A DNA stretch of 64,000 bases, from assembly GCA_964539095.1 (NCBI GenBank), contig CAZIFL010000014.1, positions 6,407 through 70,406 on the forward strand. Reading direction: 5' to 3'. A program made the position numbers and the translations under genes. The notes below the pieces were generated by a model. That model did no database searches, was not told the origin of the DNA, and saw only the letters and a program-made list of their open reading frames with translations. The DNA is from DAIPKP01 sp964539095. GTDB lineage: Bacteria; Synergistota; Synergistia; Synergistales; Aminiphilaceae. Positions 1 through 8,768 of this stretch are shown here, piece after piece (the stretch's first letter is position 1; each line of letters opens with the position of its first letter).

Positions 1-51
1 CTGCTGCTCCACCTTCCAGTACGCAAGCTGCATATCCACAGGGCGGATCAT
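1..51 (-). CDS. Start of an unknown flagellar-cluster protein (partial)
   Basis: Only the first 17 codons lie in the window (MIRPVDMQLAYWKVEQQ), read from an ATG at 51. A GGAGG ribosome-binding site lies just upstream, on the 3' side in plus coordinates. It follows fapA by about 125 bp, so it is probably the next gene of the fliA-fapA transcript. The fragment is too short for a family call. It is included because start, ribosome-binding site and frame agree. Confidence 0.5.
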   Translation of the reverse strand, partial: MIRPVDMQLAYWKVEQQ

Positions 52-175
52 CCTTATCACGCTCCTCCTGTTTTTGCTGGATGATACTCCTTTATCGGAG
101 AGCGGAGAGAATCTCAAAAGACGACATCTCTTCCGCAACGTTTCTTGTGAGCATCAGAGACCCCGCTGCTCGCTG

Positions 176-1759
176 CTACTTTATGTAGGAAGTAGCCCGG
201 ATCTCTCCCTGATCGTACATAAACGTCACATATTTTAAAGCGTCTCGAACGATATATGTCAACCCCCGAAGATGGATGGAGACTCCCGGATAGACCACTC
301 CCTGTACGGAGATGCGCCCCTCCTTCTCCATTTTACCGAGCTGTTGTTCGATCTTTTCGAGAAGCTTCCGGTCATTTTCCATCTTTGCCTGAAGCTGAAA
401 CTTCACCTGAGTAAGCTTCAAGAGTATTTGTCTTTTTTCGTTGTCCAGTTTTCCGAGAGACTCCACTTTTTTAAGGAAATCAATGTTTTTGGTAACTTCC
501 TGATACTGCTTTTCCCGCTCCACAAGCTCTTGCTGCACCTGAGCCTTTTCCTGAATAGCCAGAGGATTTGCCCCCGCATGGACATCCGTTTTGGTTCCCA
601 TGTCATTCCCCAAGGTCTGACAGCGTATCTGGGATCCCGCATGGATCGTCCCTCCCACGATGAGTCCCTTGGCCCCCTCAGCCATAACATCCCCCTTGGC
701 CCGGATGGTACTGTGCATGATAGCATTTTTAGCTATCACGTTCCCCCCTGCCTCCAAGGTGCACTGATCAAGATATCCTACAAGAACGCTCCCCTTGGCG
801 ATGATGAGCGCCTTTCCCATCCCCCGGACACCGCCGCGAATTTCGGCATTGCCTTCGGCGGTAATGGTGGCTCCTTCAACGACACCGCCAATGACAACGT
901 TTCCCCCTGCTTTTATGTCGAAACCGTCCCGGAGGGTCTGTTTAACGTGAACATCGCCGATAAACTCGATGTTCCCCGTTCCGTAATCTACATCCCCTTC
1001 CACCAGATAGACGGGCTGTACATGGATCTTGCCATCCTTGACAAGGACACAGCCGTCGATGGAAGAGTAGAGGTGAAGGCCATCCTCAGAGACCGAGGTG
1101 TTCTTCCCCGAAGGCATGGTTCTGTCTTTGGCGAGAATCGCAGCGATGGGCTTTCCATAAACGCTGGTGCCATCGCTGGAAATCTGGGGCGGCACCTTTT
1201 CCAGAAGTTCCTGCTCCGCCCGTACGCTGACAACCACACCGAGATCCTTCATATCTACTTTTGTGTCACTGATCTCCTTAGGCTTTGCCTTTTGAAGATC
1301 CACGTGATAGACGAAGCGCGCATCCTTGCCGTTCACGGGAGGGACCCCACGGGCCACCTCAATCCAGTCCCTGACGATGCGCTCCTCCACGATTTTTTTC
1401 AGGATCTCCTCATCCACACCGAAGACAATGCCCATCTGGGCAAGCTCCCCTCGGACCTCCTCCAGCGTAGGCCAGGGATTTCCCAGTGGAGGAAGTATCC
1501 TCACAGAAGCTGTAAGGTCGTTATCCCCCACTTTGACAAGGATCTCCGCCTTTCGATCAAGCTCCTGTTTTCTGTCGGCCACGCGGATAAAGGTTCCCCG
1601 CTCTTCCACTGCCTTTGTAACTGCAGAGGTGTCATACTCCGTTATCTCCAGAGCATGCAGGTAGTCCACTGCGTCGGAAACGCCTACCTCTCCTCCAGAA
1701 TCAATCAGGAGAAAAACTCCCTCATCCCGAACATCAAGCCGAAAAGGCTTCTTCCCCAT
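176..1759 (-). CDS. fapA: FapA-family protein (DUF342), flagellar assembly protein A
   Basis: This 527-residue protein belongs to the DUF342/FapA family. The N-terminal third is mixed alpha/beta. From about residue 250 to 390 it has a right-handed beta-helix of short glycine-rich turns (for example GGNVVIGGVVEGATI and GGNVIAKNAI), as in polymer-forming proteins. From about 400 to 470 there is a charged coiled coil rich in E, K and Q. The start at 1759 has AGGGG seven bases upstream. The gene follows fliA by 16 bp and is co-transcribed with it. Homologues are required for flagellar assembly or placement in some bacteria, with an unclear mechanism. The family is certain; the flagellar role is inferred from position. 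Confidence 0.85.
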   Translation of the reverse strand: MGKKPFRLDVRDEGVFLLIDSGGEVGVSDAVDYLHALEITEYDTSAVTKAVEERGTFIRVADRKQELDRKAEILVKVGDNDLTASVRILPPLGNPWPTLEEVRGELAQMGIVFGVDEEILKKIVEERIVRDWIEVARGVPPVNGKDARFVYHVDLQKAKPKEISDTKVDMKDLGVVVSVRAEQELLEKVPPQISSDGTSVYGKPIAAILAKDRTMPSGKNTSVSEDGLHLYSSIDGCVLVKDGKIHVQPVYLVEGDVDYGTGNIEFIGDVHVKQTLRDGFDIKAGGNVVIGGVVEGATITAEGNAEIRGGVRGMGKALIIAKGSVLVGYLDQCTLEAGGNVIAKNAIMHSTIRAKGDVMAEGAKGLIVGGTIHAGSQIRCQTLGNDMGTKTDVHAGANPLAIQEKAQVQQELVEREKQYQEVTKNIDFLKKVESLGKLDNEKRQILLKLTQVKFQLQAKMENDRKLLEKIEQQLGKMEKEGRISVQGVVYPGVSIHLRGLTYIVRDALKYVTFMYDQGEIRATSYIK

Positions 1760-1775
1760 AAGCCAACCCCTCCCT

Positions 1776-2519
1776 CTAAAGCGCTTGTTTTGTGCGAAGA
1801 ATCATGAGTGCTTTCCCGTGTATCTGTGAGACACGGGATTCTGTAACCCCCAATACAGCCCCGATTTCCTTCAGGGTAAGCCCTTCAGCGTAGTAGAGAG
1901 AAAGTACAAGTTGCTCCCTTTCGGAGAGTTCCTGAAGGGATGCGTAGAGCCATTCGTACTCCTCTCGCTGTTCCAGAACCTCATCGGGAAGGGCCGAAGG
2001 ATCTGCTAAAAGATCGCCCCGGTCCATTTCCCCATCTTCGTACCCCAGAGTTTCATCCAGGGAAACCACAAACGAGCGCTCGGATATCTCCAAAAGCTCC
2101 CGGTACGCCGCCTCTTCCATGCCAAGCTCTTCCCGAAGCCTTTCATCTTCCACCTGTCCGTGCTCTCGAAGAAGATGCTCCATGGCGTGTTCAAGCTTTT
2201 GGAGTTTTTCTCTTCCTGTGCGGGATATCCAATCGTATTTTCGGAGTTCATCCAGGATGGCCCCGCGAATGCGGGGAACTGCATAGGTCTGAAAGACAAA
2301 ACCCCGAGAGAGGTCAAACTTCTCCACTGCGTGAAGAAGACCAATAACTCCGAAACTGAGGATATCCTCGTAATCAAGTCCGGGGGGAGGGGTCACCACC
2401 ATGCGCCCCACCACATAGCGCACCAGCGGAAGGTAGCGTTTTACAATTTTCTCCCGAACTTCGGGACTTTTTGTCGCTTCGTATGCTTCCCAAAGCTGCC
2501 GATCTTCAGAGTTAACCAT
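1776..2519 (-). CDS. fliA: RNA polymerase sigma factor for flagellar genes (sigma-28, FliA/SigD/WhiG)
   Basis: This 247-residue sigma-70-family protein has the FliA/WhiG layout. Region 2 starts with YLPLVRYVVGRM and continues DYEDILSFGVIGLLHAVEKFD. Region 3 follows, and the C-terminal region 4 helix-turn-helix reads LTLKEIGAVLGVTESRVSQIH. It directs RNA polymerase to late flagellar and chemotaxis promoters. I place the start at the ATG at 2519, with GAGG upstream, 14 bp after the preceding gene. The longer frame to 2606 would run into that gene and adds no conserved sequence. It sits after the cheC-cheD cluster as sigD does in Bacillus. No flgM (anti-sigma factor) is in the window. Confidence 0.95.
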   Translation of the reverse strand: MVNSEDRQLWEAYEATKSPEVREKIVKRYLPLVRYVVGRMVVTPPPGLDYEDILSFGVIGLLHAVEKFDLSRGFVFQTYAVPRIRGAILDELRKYDWISRTGREKLQKLEHAMEHLLREHGQVEDERLREELGMEEAAYRELLEISERSFVVSLDETLGYEDGEMDRGDLLADPSALPDEVLEQREEYEWLYASLQELSEREQLVLSLYYAEGLTLKEIGAVLGVTESRVSQIHGKALMILRTKQAL

Positions 2520-2533
2520 ACAAACACCCTCGC

Positions 2534-3631
2534 CTATCGCAGGTAGAGGTAGGCCACAGAAAATATAGCCACCAGGAGAGAGAGAAAGATCACGAGCATA
2601 TGCCAATCTCCGGAAAAAAAGGCCAGAGTACGCCGTACCTCTTCGCTTCCCAGAAGCCCCTCAGACTTTCCCTGACGGAGCATGAGGCTCGGAGAAGACT
2701 TGAAAATTCCTTCGATACCTTCGCTTATGTGAATCTGTACGATGTAGTCCCCCGAAGGGAGCCTTTTCTTGGAGACCACAGGAAAAGAAGCCCTCTTGCC
2801 TGCATTATCGAGATAGCGGCAGATAAGCTTTCCCAGCCCCGAAGAGTAGGAAAAAGAGACATCCACCAGATCGCCTCTTTCGAGGAGTACCACCGGCTTT
2901 CCACGGGCGGGATCAACCACGGGGGAACACGCCACGGAATAGACCTCTCGATCCTCGGGGATAGCCGTTACCTTGTTCTCCTCCTCGGGGGAAGATGCCG
3001 GAGGCGGCGGGAATACCTTGCGGACCCGAGCCTCTTCGATGTACTCCATGCGAATTTTCACAAAACAATCTATATGGAACACTTTATTAAAACCCTCTTT
3101 TATTTTTTGAGGGAAAGCCTGCTTTTCCTGCGAAGAATGATAGAGAAGATTTATGGACGTAGGCGTGATGTACGAGTCGAGAACCTGGTTACACTGTTTA
3201 TAGATGGGGGAATCCGAAGGTTTTTCAATGGCATTGATGGCGTTGCGCACCGCTTCCCACTGGGCATCAATAGAAAAACCTTCCTCCATGCTTCCGTAGG
3301 AAGCCCAGACTATTCTATCGCGAACTTCACCGCTCTCACCGTGTGCAAGAAGACAGAAAACCCCCACGATATCTCCCCGTTTTCTTGCCTCGAAGGTTCC
3401 GAGAATCACGAGATAGGGGGCTCGCGATGCCCGAAGAGAGCGCACACCCCCTACCGGCCCCTGCTGCTGCACAGCCCGGCGGACATCCTCCTCGGAACAT
3501 TCGAGAAAGGAGGCAAGATCTGCATACGAAAAGGTAACCCCTTCCCCCAAAGCCTCAGCGGCGGAAGCAGGCGCTTTCGTTACATCAAAAAGACCCTCTT
3601 GGGCATGGTGCGGCTCTTCATGTTTCGCCAT
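2534..3631 (-). CDS. Unknown tail-anchored membrane protein between cheD and fliA
   Basis: This 365-residue protein matches no family I can name. Residues 1-20 are His/Glu-rich (MAKHEEPHHAQEG). Residues 30-65 could form a small helical domain (SYADLASFLECSEEDVRRAV). The middle is mixed and ends in a proline-rich linker (FPPPPASSPEEENK). A predicted beta-rich part follows (VVLLERGDLVDVSFSYSSG). The last about 20 residues are one hydrophobic helix (MLVIFLSLLVAIFSVAYLYLR), giving a C-tail anchor with the bulk in the cytoplasm. The ATG at 3631 has AGGGGA upstream; an in-frame ATG at 3655 has a poorer site. Position suggests a motility role, but no function can be assigned. Confidence 0.75.
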   Translation of the reverse strand: MAKHEEPHHAQEGLFDVTKAPASAAEALGEGVTFSYADLASFLECSEEDVRRAVQQQGPVGGVRSLRASRAPYLVILGTFEARKRGDIVGVFCLLAHGESGEVRDRIVWASYGSMEEGFSIDAQWEAVRNAINAIEKPSDSPIYKQCNQVLDSYITPTSINLLYHSSQEKQAFPQKIKEGFNKVFHIDCFVKIRMEYIEEARVRKVFPPPPASSPEEENKVTAIPEDREVYSVACSPVVDPARGKPVVLLERGDLVDVSFSYSSGLGKLICRYLDNAGKRASFPVVSKKRLPSGDYIVQIHISEGIEGIFKSSPSLMLRQGKSEGLLGSEEVRRTLAFFSGDWHMLVIFLSLLVAIFSVAYLYLR

Positions 3632-3689
3632 CTGTCCCCTGCCTATCGTCTTCATAAGAAGTCCCAGAAATACACGTTTCCGTAGAAGG

Positions 3690-4178
3690 CTAGATCTCTT
3701 TTGTCCCCATTCCCAAGGTTTTTACCATCAGCATGCACGTGACAAGGTTAAACTCCACGCTCCGTCCCTTACTGCCTCCGGTATCTTCCGCAACCACCGT
3801 AATGCCGTGTTTCCTGAGCAAATCCTTGGTGGCCTCGGCATTGCGCGCCCCCACTGCAAGAAAGCTACTTGATTTGCCGGGGATATTGAACATCTGGGCC
3901 CCCCCTGCAAACTTTGCTTTAATGTTAGATTTGCTCGCCCCCAGAGCCTTCATTTCGTCTAGTAATTGGGGGACAGCAGTATCTGCAAACTTTCCCGGCT
4001 TTAGCACCGAGGCACTCTCCCGACTATCGGGGAGCATGATATGTGCCATGCCAGCAATTTTATTCTGCTGGTCAAAAAGGACGAGGCCTATGCAGGAGCC
4101 TAATCCCAACGTCACAAGGATGCCGGTCTTTTTGATAGCCACAAGATCTGCCATCCCCACATGGATGGTCTCCGCCAA
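3690..4178 (-). CDS. cheD: CheD, chemoreceptor glutamine deamidase
   Basis: This 162-residue CheD deamidates glutamines in chemoreceptors and, in Bacillus-type systems, binds CheC and stimulates its phosphatase activity. The catalytic segment is intact: Cys29 in TLGLGSCIG and His46 in IAGMAHIMLP. The start is a TTG at 4178 preceded by GGGGG, just past the cheC stop. It is chosen because it keeps the conserved N-terminal IHVGMAD stretch; an in-frame ATG lies at 4154. It lies 3 bp after cheC, and pairing with CheC is the usual arrangement. Confidence 0.95.
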   Translation of the reverse strand: MAETIHVGMADLVAIKKTGILVTLGLGSCIGLVLFDQQNKIAGMAHIMLPDSRESASVLKPGKFADTAVPQLLDEMKALGASKSNIKAKFAGGAQMFNIPGKSSSFLAVGARNAEATKDLLRKHGITVVAEDTGGSKGRSVEFNLVTCMLMVKTLGMGTKEI

Positions 4179-4181
4179 TCT

Positions 4182-4802
4182 CTACACCCCCAGACGCTGA
4201 AGAAGAGATTCAAGTGCTCCGGGATCGGGAACCATGATAACGCTTCCTCCTACCTCGTGCTGCATATCCTTCACCCGAAGCGATGTTTTCACAAGAAGCG
4301 CCGCATCCCCAAGAACTCCAAACATGGAGGCCACCACATCCATAATCGCTCCCAGCATATCATGGGCTACCGAAGGGACCGATGCAGGAAGAACATAGCC
4401 GGTAAGCATGGAGATGGCGTTCAGAAAGGCCCCAAGAACGATATTTCCCACCTCAGACAGAGCGCTCTCACGCATCTGGGCCTGCATCTCCTCATCCATG
4501 GAGCTGATATCCATCGGTATCAGGAGGTCCGCCAGTCCTCGGGAATCCTCTTCCCGAATGAGAAAAATAAAGTTGCACGGAAGATCTCCCTCGGTACGGA
4601 TAAGCACCGCGCATACCAGATCCTCGGGGGATCCGTACTGCTCAGCAATTTCGTAAATAGGCACAATTTTCGCCTCGGGCACCCCGATATCCACAGTCCG
4701 CCCCGTCATTTGAGAAAGGGCCGTGGCGGCGTTTCCCGTTCCGATGTTTCCGACTTCCTGGATAGCGTCAAGCTGTAAGCTTGTTATCTCTCCCCAACCC
4801 AT
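4182..4802 (-). CDS. cheC: CheC, CheY-phosphate phosphatase
   Basis: This 206-residue CheC removes phosphate from CheY-P during adaptation. Both copies of the CheC/FliY/CheX active-site pattern (D/S-x3-E-x2-N-x22-P) are present. The first is Asp12, Glu16, Asn19 and Pro42 (DAIQEVGNIGTGNA). The second is Ser113, Glu117 and Asn120 (SALSEVGNIVLGA). The start at 4802 has GGAGG seven bases upstream. It lies 48 bp after cheA and immediately before cheD. With FliY apparently inactive as a phosphatase here, CheC is the only recognisable CheY-P phosphatase in the window. Confidence 0.95.
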   Translation of the reverse strand: MGWGEITSLQLDAIQEVGNIGTGNAATALSQMTGRTVDIGVPEAKIVPIYEIAEQYGSPEDLVCAVLIRTEGDLPCNFIFLIREEDSRGLADLLIPMDISSMDEEMQAQMRESALSEVGNIVLGAFLNAISMLTGYVLPASVPSVAHDMLGAIMDVVASMFGVLGDAALLVKTSLRVKDMQHEVGGSVIMVPDPGALESLLQRLGV

Positions 4803-4850
4803 CAGAGTTCCTCCAAACAGAAAAAAATCTGGGATATGTGGCTCCCCTTT

Positions 4851-6935
4851 CTAGCGGACAGCATGAAGAGAAGCTACATCAAGAATAAGAGCCACGTTGC
4901 CGTCTCCCAGAATGGTGGCTCCTGCCATACCCCGAACCTTCGAAAGAAGTTTACCCAGGGGCTTGATAACGATCTCCTGCTGCCCTACAAGTTCATCTAC
5001 GATAAAACCAACCCGGTTTCTCCCCAGCTTTACCACCACCACAGGATATTCCTGGGCATCGTCATTTTTGTTCTCTCCCCGAAGGATGGTGCTCAGCTTT
5101 TTGAGGGAGAGAATCTCCCCTCGCACGTTCGTTACGGGAGTACCGTGAACATACTTGATTTCATCCTTCTGAACAAGGAGAGTCTCCTCCACGTTCTCCA
5201 GGGAGATGGCATAGGTTTCCTCACCCACCCGGATAAGAAGAGCAAGCACAATCGCCAGGGTAAGAGGAAGACGGATGAGCACCCGGGTACCCTTCCCCAC
5301 GGCAGACTCCACCTGGAACTGACCTCCCAGAGATTCCACCTTGTTCTTCACCGCATCCATCCCCACACCCCGGCCGGAGACGTCGGTAACTTCCTTAGCG
5401 GTACTGAAACCGGGGAGGAAGACGAGGCGAATAGCCTCTTCTTCCGTAAGGGCCGCGGCCTCCTCGGGGGTGAGCATCCCCCGCTCCACTGCCTTTTTAC
5501 GCACTACTGTGGTATCAATTCCCTTACCATCGTCCCGGACTTCGATAATAACACCGTTGCCCTCCTGGTAGGCGGCAATGAAAACGGTTCCCTGTCTGGA
5601 CTTTTGAGCCTTTTTACGCTCCTCTGGAGTCTCCACACCGTGATCCACCGCATTGCGGATAAGATGCACCATGGGATCCCCGATCTCGTCGATCACCGTG
5701 CGATCAAGCTCGGTCTCCTTACCTTCGATCACAAGATCAATCTCTTTTCCCATATTCTTCGAAAGGTCTCGAACGATGCGGGGGAAGCGGTCGAAGACAA
5801 ACGAGACGGGAACCATACGAAGCTTCGTCACAAGCTCCTGAATCTCTCCGGAAATTCGGCCAAGCTGAGAGAGGGGCTCATCAAAGGCCTTTATTTTAGC
5901 CTCCATGGCAAGGCGCTCTATCCGGGCCCTTCCGATAACAAGCTCTCCCACAAGATTCATAAGCTTGTCCAATCGACCGATATCCACACGAACGGTTCTC
6001 CCCCCTGTGGCGGCGGGCCGTTTCGGTTGATCCACAGGAGTCTTTCCTGCTCCGGGGAGGTGATTCCGGTCTTTCGGGGCGGGCTGCTCCCCGGCAAGCA
6101 CCGCCTCTTCAAGATCCATGGAAGCTTCAATATCCTCTGCAGAAGTAGCGTGCAACGATTCTTCCGGCATGTCTCCATCCACCTCCAAATCTGATATATG
6201 CTCCACGGTCACTTTCTTAACCTCGCTGATCCGTTCCAGCGCCTCCTGCACTTCCTTTTCCGAGGTTATGCTGGCGAGGTAAAGCACAAACCCCTGCTGA
6301 AACGATTCCTGCTCCAGATCCTCCACAGAAGGAACCGTTTTGATAACGTCCCCCATGTCCCCGGCTCGAGAAAGAGCCATATACGCCCGGGCAGCCTTGA
6401 GGAGGCATGTGTCGTCAAGATAGACGACGATTTTATACATTTCGAGCCCTTCGGCATGAGCCTTATGCACCCACTCTTTCTCCTGGTCTGTCAGAGGAAT
6501 CTGGGCATTTTCCTCCGCATCGTGGGGAGGTTCCTCCGCAGGAGTTCCAGAGATCCGGGCGTGAATTTTATCCACCAGAAAAGCGATATCGAGATGCGCC
6601 TCTCCCCGATCTTCGCGAATACTCTCCACTCCCGTGGTAAGAAGATCAAGACAGCTGAAAAGAAGGGTTACATCTTCCTCTGCAAGGTCGATCTCCCGCT
6701 TGCGCACCAGATCGAACATATCTTCCATGGCGTGGGTAAGATGTGCGATGTTCCCAAACCCCATAGTGGCGGACATTCCCTTAAGGGTGTGGGCAATACG
6801 AAAAATCTCTGTAACGATCTCCTCGCTCTGGGGATCATTTTCCAGGGAGAGCAGAAGATCGTTGAGATTCTGAAGCTGCTCCGTAGCTTCATCAAGAAAA
6901 GCCCCTATATATTGACTCATATCCATGCTTGTCAT
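4851..6935 (-). CDS. cheA: Chemotaxis histidine kinase CheA
   Basis: This 694-residue CheA autophosphorylates and passes phosphate to CheY and CheB. Domains in order are P1 histidine phosphotransfer (His49 in IFRIAHTLKGM), a P2-like regulator-binding domain (about 155-255), a Pro/Ala-rich linker, P3 dimerisation (RLDKLMNLVGELVIGRARIE), the P4 ATP-binding domain (N box HLIRNAVDHGVE, G box VRDDGKGID, then GRGVGMDAVKN) and a P5 CheW-like C-terminus. The start at 6935 has GAGGGG upstream. No separate cheW follows, unlike in Bacillus, where cheW sits between cheA and cheC. Confidence 0.97.
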   Translation of the reverse strand: MTSMDMSQYIGAFLDEATEQLQNLNDLLLSLENDPQSEEIVTEIFRIAHTLKGMSATMGFGNIAHLTHAMEDMFDLVRKREIDLAEEDVTLLFSCLDLLTTGVESIREDRGEAHLDIAFLVDKIHARISGTPAEEPPHDAEENAQIPLTDQEKEWVHKAHAEGLEMYKIVVYLDDTCLLKAARAYMALSRAGDMGDVIKTVPSVEDLEQESFQQGFVLYLASITSEKEVQEALERISEVKKVTVEHISDLEVDGDMPEESLHATSAEDIEASMDLEEAVLAGEQPAPKDRNHLPGAGKTPVDQPKRPAATGGRTVRVDIGRLDKLMNLVGELVIGRARIERLAMEAKIKAFDEPLSQLGRISGEIQELVTKLRMVPVSFVFDRFPRIVRDLSKNMGKEIDLVIEGKETELDRTVIDEIGDPMVHLIRNAVDHGVETPEERKKAQKSRQGTVFIAAYQEGNGVIIEVRDDGKGIDTTVVRKKAVERGMLTPEEAAALTEEEAIRLVFLPGFSTAKEVTDVSGRGVGMDAVKNKVESLGGQFQVESAVGKGTRVLIRLPLTLAIVLALLIRVGEETYAISLENVEETLLVQKDEIKYVHGTPVTNVRGEILSLKKLSTILRGENKNDDAQEYPVVVVKLGRNRVGFIVDELVGQQEIVIKPLGKLLSKVRGMAGATILGDGNVALILDVASLHAVR

Positions 6936-6967
6936 ATTTTTTGCCCCCTCATTCTCTTTCGGCCTGT

Positions 6968-8062
6968 CTATCGATTCCCCACAAGAGATTCCAGAGTTTC
7001 CGCCATACTATCAAGAGGAACCTGCCGGTGCACGTATCCGGATTCCCAGGCAACTTTCGGCATACCGTAAATAACGCAGGTTTCCGGCGATTCCCCGAGC
7101 ACCATAGCTCCCTGCTCGTGAAGAAGCCGGGCTCCCTCGGTACCATCTTTTCCCATTCCTGTAAGAATAACGCCTATCGAAGCCCCTCCAAAAATACGAG
7201 CTACGCTCTCAAAAAGCACGTCCGCAGCGGGGCGAACAGAGTTCACCGGCGGGCCATCGTATAGGGAACATTGTACCAGACCATTCTTCTCTTTCAGAAG
7301 AAGATGCCTCCCCCCGGGAGCAATCACGGCGGCACCTTTACGAAGAGGCATCCCCTCCTCGGCTTCGATCACGGAGATCGCCGACATGTCGTTCATACGC
7401 CTCGCAAGAGAAGCGGTAAAGCCCTGGGGCATATGCTGCACCACCACGATCGGTACGGGAAAATCTCCAGAGAGGAGAGGAAGCACCCCCTGGAGCGCCC
7501 GAGGGCCACCGGTAGAAGAGGCCACCGCCACCACCTCTGGCTTTCTGGAAAAGCTCCGACGAGGCTCTCGCAAAAGGAGCTTTCTCTCGGGAGGAGCCTC
7601 TGGTACTCTCCGGGAACGTGGAGTCTGGCGGTCTATCCGGGAAAGATGGGACATATCAATCTGAGCCGCCGCAATAACTTTGGCGACAAGTTCTTCTTCA
7701 ACCTTGTTCATATCAAGCGAGATAGATCCCGAGGGTTTCAAAACAAAATCCGCCGCCCCTATACTGAGAGCCCGGACGGTAACATCTGCTCCCTTGGCGG
7801 TCTGGCTACTCACCATCACCACCGGAGTAGGGCGGATACGCATAAGATCCTCGAGAAACGCAATACCATCCTTCCTGGGCATCTCCACATCAAGAGTGAT
7901 CGCATCAGGAAGATATTCCTGAACCTTCTTCAGGGCGTCCTCTCCATCTCTGGCGGTTCCTGTTAGAGAAAGCCGGGGGGAGCGCTCTATCATATCGCCG
8001 ATAATCTTGCGCATAAAAGCAGAATCGTCCACCACAAGGACTTTATATACTCGATCTCTCAT
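6968..8062 (-). CDS. cheB: CheB, protein-glutamate methylesterase
   Basis: This 364-residue CheB demethylates receptors when phosphorylated. The N-terminal receiver domain has VDDSAFMRK and phospho-acceptor Asp58 (ITLDVEMPRKDG). A variable linker spans about 140-170. The C-terminal methylesterase domain has the Ser nucleophile in ASSTGGPRAL, the catalytic His in VVVQHMPQGF and the Asp region GMGKDGTEGA. It lies 32 bp before cheA and 12 bp after the pilZ gene, in one transcript. No cheR is in the window. Confidence 0.96.
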   Translation of the reverse strand: MRDRVYKVLVVDDSAFMRKIIGDMIERSPRLSLTGTARDGEDALKKVQEYLPDAITLDVEMPRKDGIAFLEDLMRIRPTPVVMVSSQTAKGADVTVRALSIGAADFVLKPSGSISLDMNKVEEELVAKVIAAAQIDMSHLSRIDRQTPRSRRVPEAPPERKLLLREPRRSFSRKPEVVAVASSTGGPRALQGVLPLLSGDFPVPIVVVQHMPQGFTASLARRMNDMSAISVIEAEEGMPLRKGAAVIAPGGRHLLLKEKNGLVQCSLYDGPPVNSVRPAADVLFESVARIFGGASIGVILTGMGKDGTEGARLLHEQGAMVLGESPETCVIYGMPKVAWESGYVHRQVPLDSMAETLESLVGNR

Positions 8063-8074
8063 AGATCTCTCATC

Positions 8075-8755
8075 TCATTCCTTTTTTAACATTTCCTGCT
8101 GGCGGATAAAGACTCGTAAAGCCTTGTCCATCGAGCGAGCCATACCACCGAACTCTACCCCCACCTCGAAAAGATCGTCGCCTTTCCGTGGAGGAGCCCA
8201 CACTACATCCCCCGCACAAAGAAAACGCACCTGTTGGAGTTCAAGAAAAAAAAGAACCGACATACTTTTTTCCAGAAGCCGATTTTTATCCCGATACTGA
8301 AGCCGAGCGCCCCCCAAACTAATGTCAAGAATCGAGGATTCTCTCCAGGAAGCTGAGAGCGGCTTCTGCAACTCATGGTCAAGGATGCAGAACTCTGTGG
8401 GAAGAAGGCAGGAAACCCGCAAAAAACGGCGGCGCTGTATCTTCTCCAACCCACCCACCGGTCGAACCCAAAGAAGGGGGATCTGACCGGAAAGATCACA
8501 CCGCTGGGAGAGAACCTTCATGTAGATCGGCGCACTCTCATCATGGAGAAAAAGTCCCATCTCAACTTCACGGTATATGGGGAGCAGCCCCTGCCGCCGA
8601 AGAGGGTGTGCCAACCCCAGAAGATCCCCCCGAATCTCCTCAAGGGAAGAGGGATAGTGCCCCTTATAGAGCCCCGCATCAATATGGATATCAGCCTTAA
8701 CCCCTAATCTATTAGCAAGGGCCTCTACAACGCCCTCTTCTCTCTGACCAGCCAA
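8075..8755 (-). CDS. PilZ-domain flagellar brake protein (YcgR/YpfA-like)
   Basis: This 226-residue protein has a YcgR-type N-terminal beta-barrel domain (about 1-110) and a C-terminal PilZ domain. The cyclic-di-GMP-binding signatures are visible: the arginine cluster QRRRFLR at about 115 and the D/N-x-S-x-x-G motif in DISLGGARLQ. Known relatives bind cyclic-di-GMP and slow the motor at the stator or switch. The start is a TTG at 8755 with GGAGG upstream. The position between flhG and cheB supports a motility role. Cyclic-di-GMP binding itself is inferred from the motifs. Confidence 0.88.
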   Translation of the reverse strand: MAGQREEGVVEALANRLGVKADIHIDAGLYKGHYPSSLEEIRGDLLGLAHPLRRQGLLPIYREVEMGLFLHDESAPIYMKVLSQRCDLSGQIPLLWVRPVGGLEKIQRRRFLRVSCLLPTEFCILDHELQKPLSASWRESSILDISLGGARLQYRDKNRLLEKSMSVLFFLELQQVRFLCAGDVVWAPPRKGDDLFEVGVEFGGMARSMDKALRVFIRQQEMLKKE

Positions 8756-8768
8756 GGGGGCCCTCCTT

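Noticed and set aside
272..1807. Long plus-strand reading frame opposite fapA
   Set aside because: It is the antisense shadow of fapA. It has no ribosome-binding site and no recognisable protein features.
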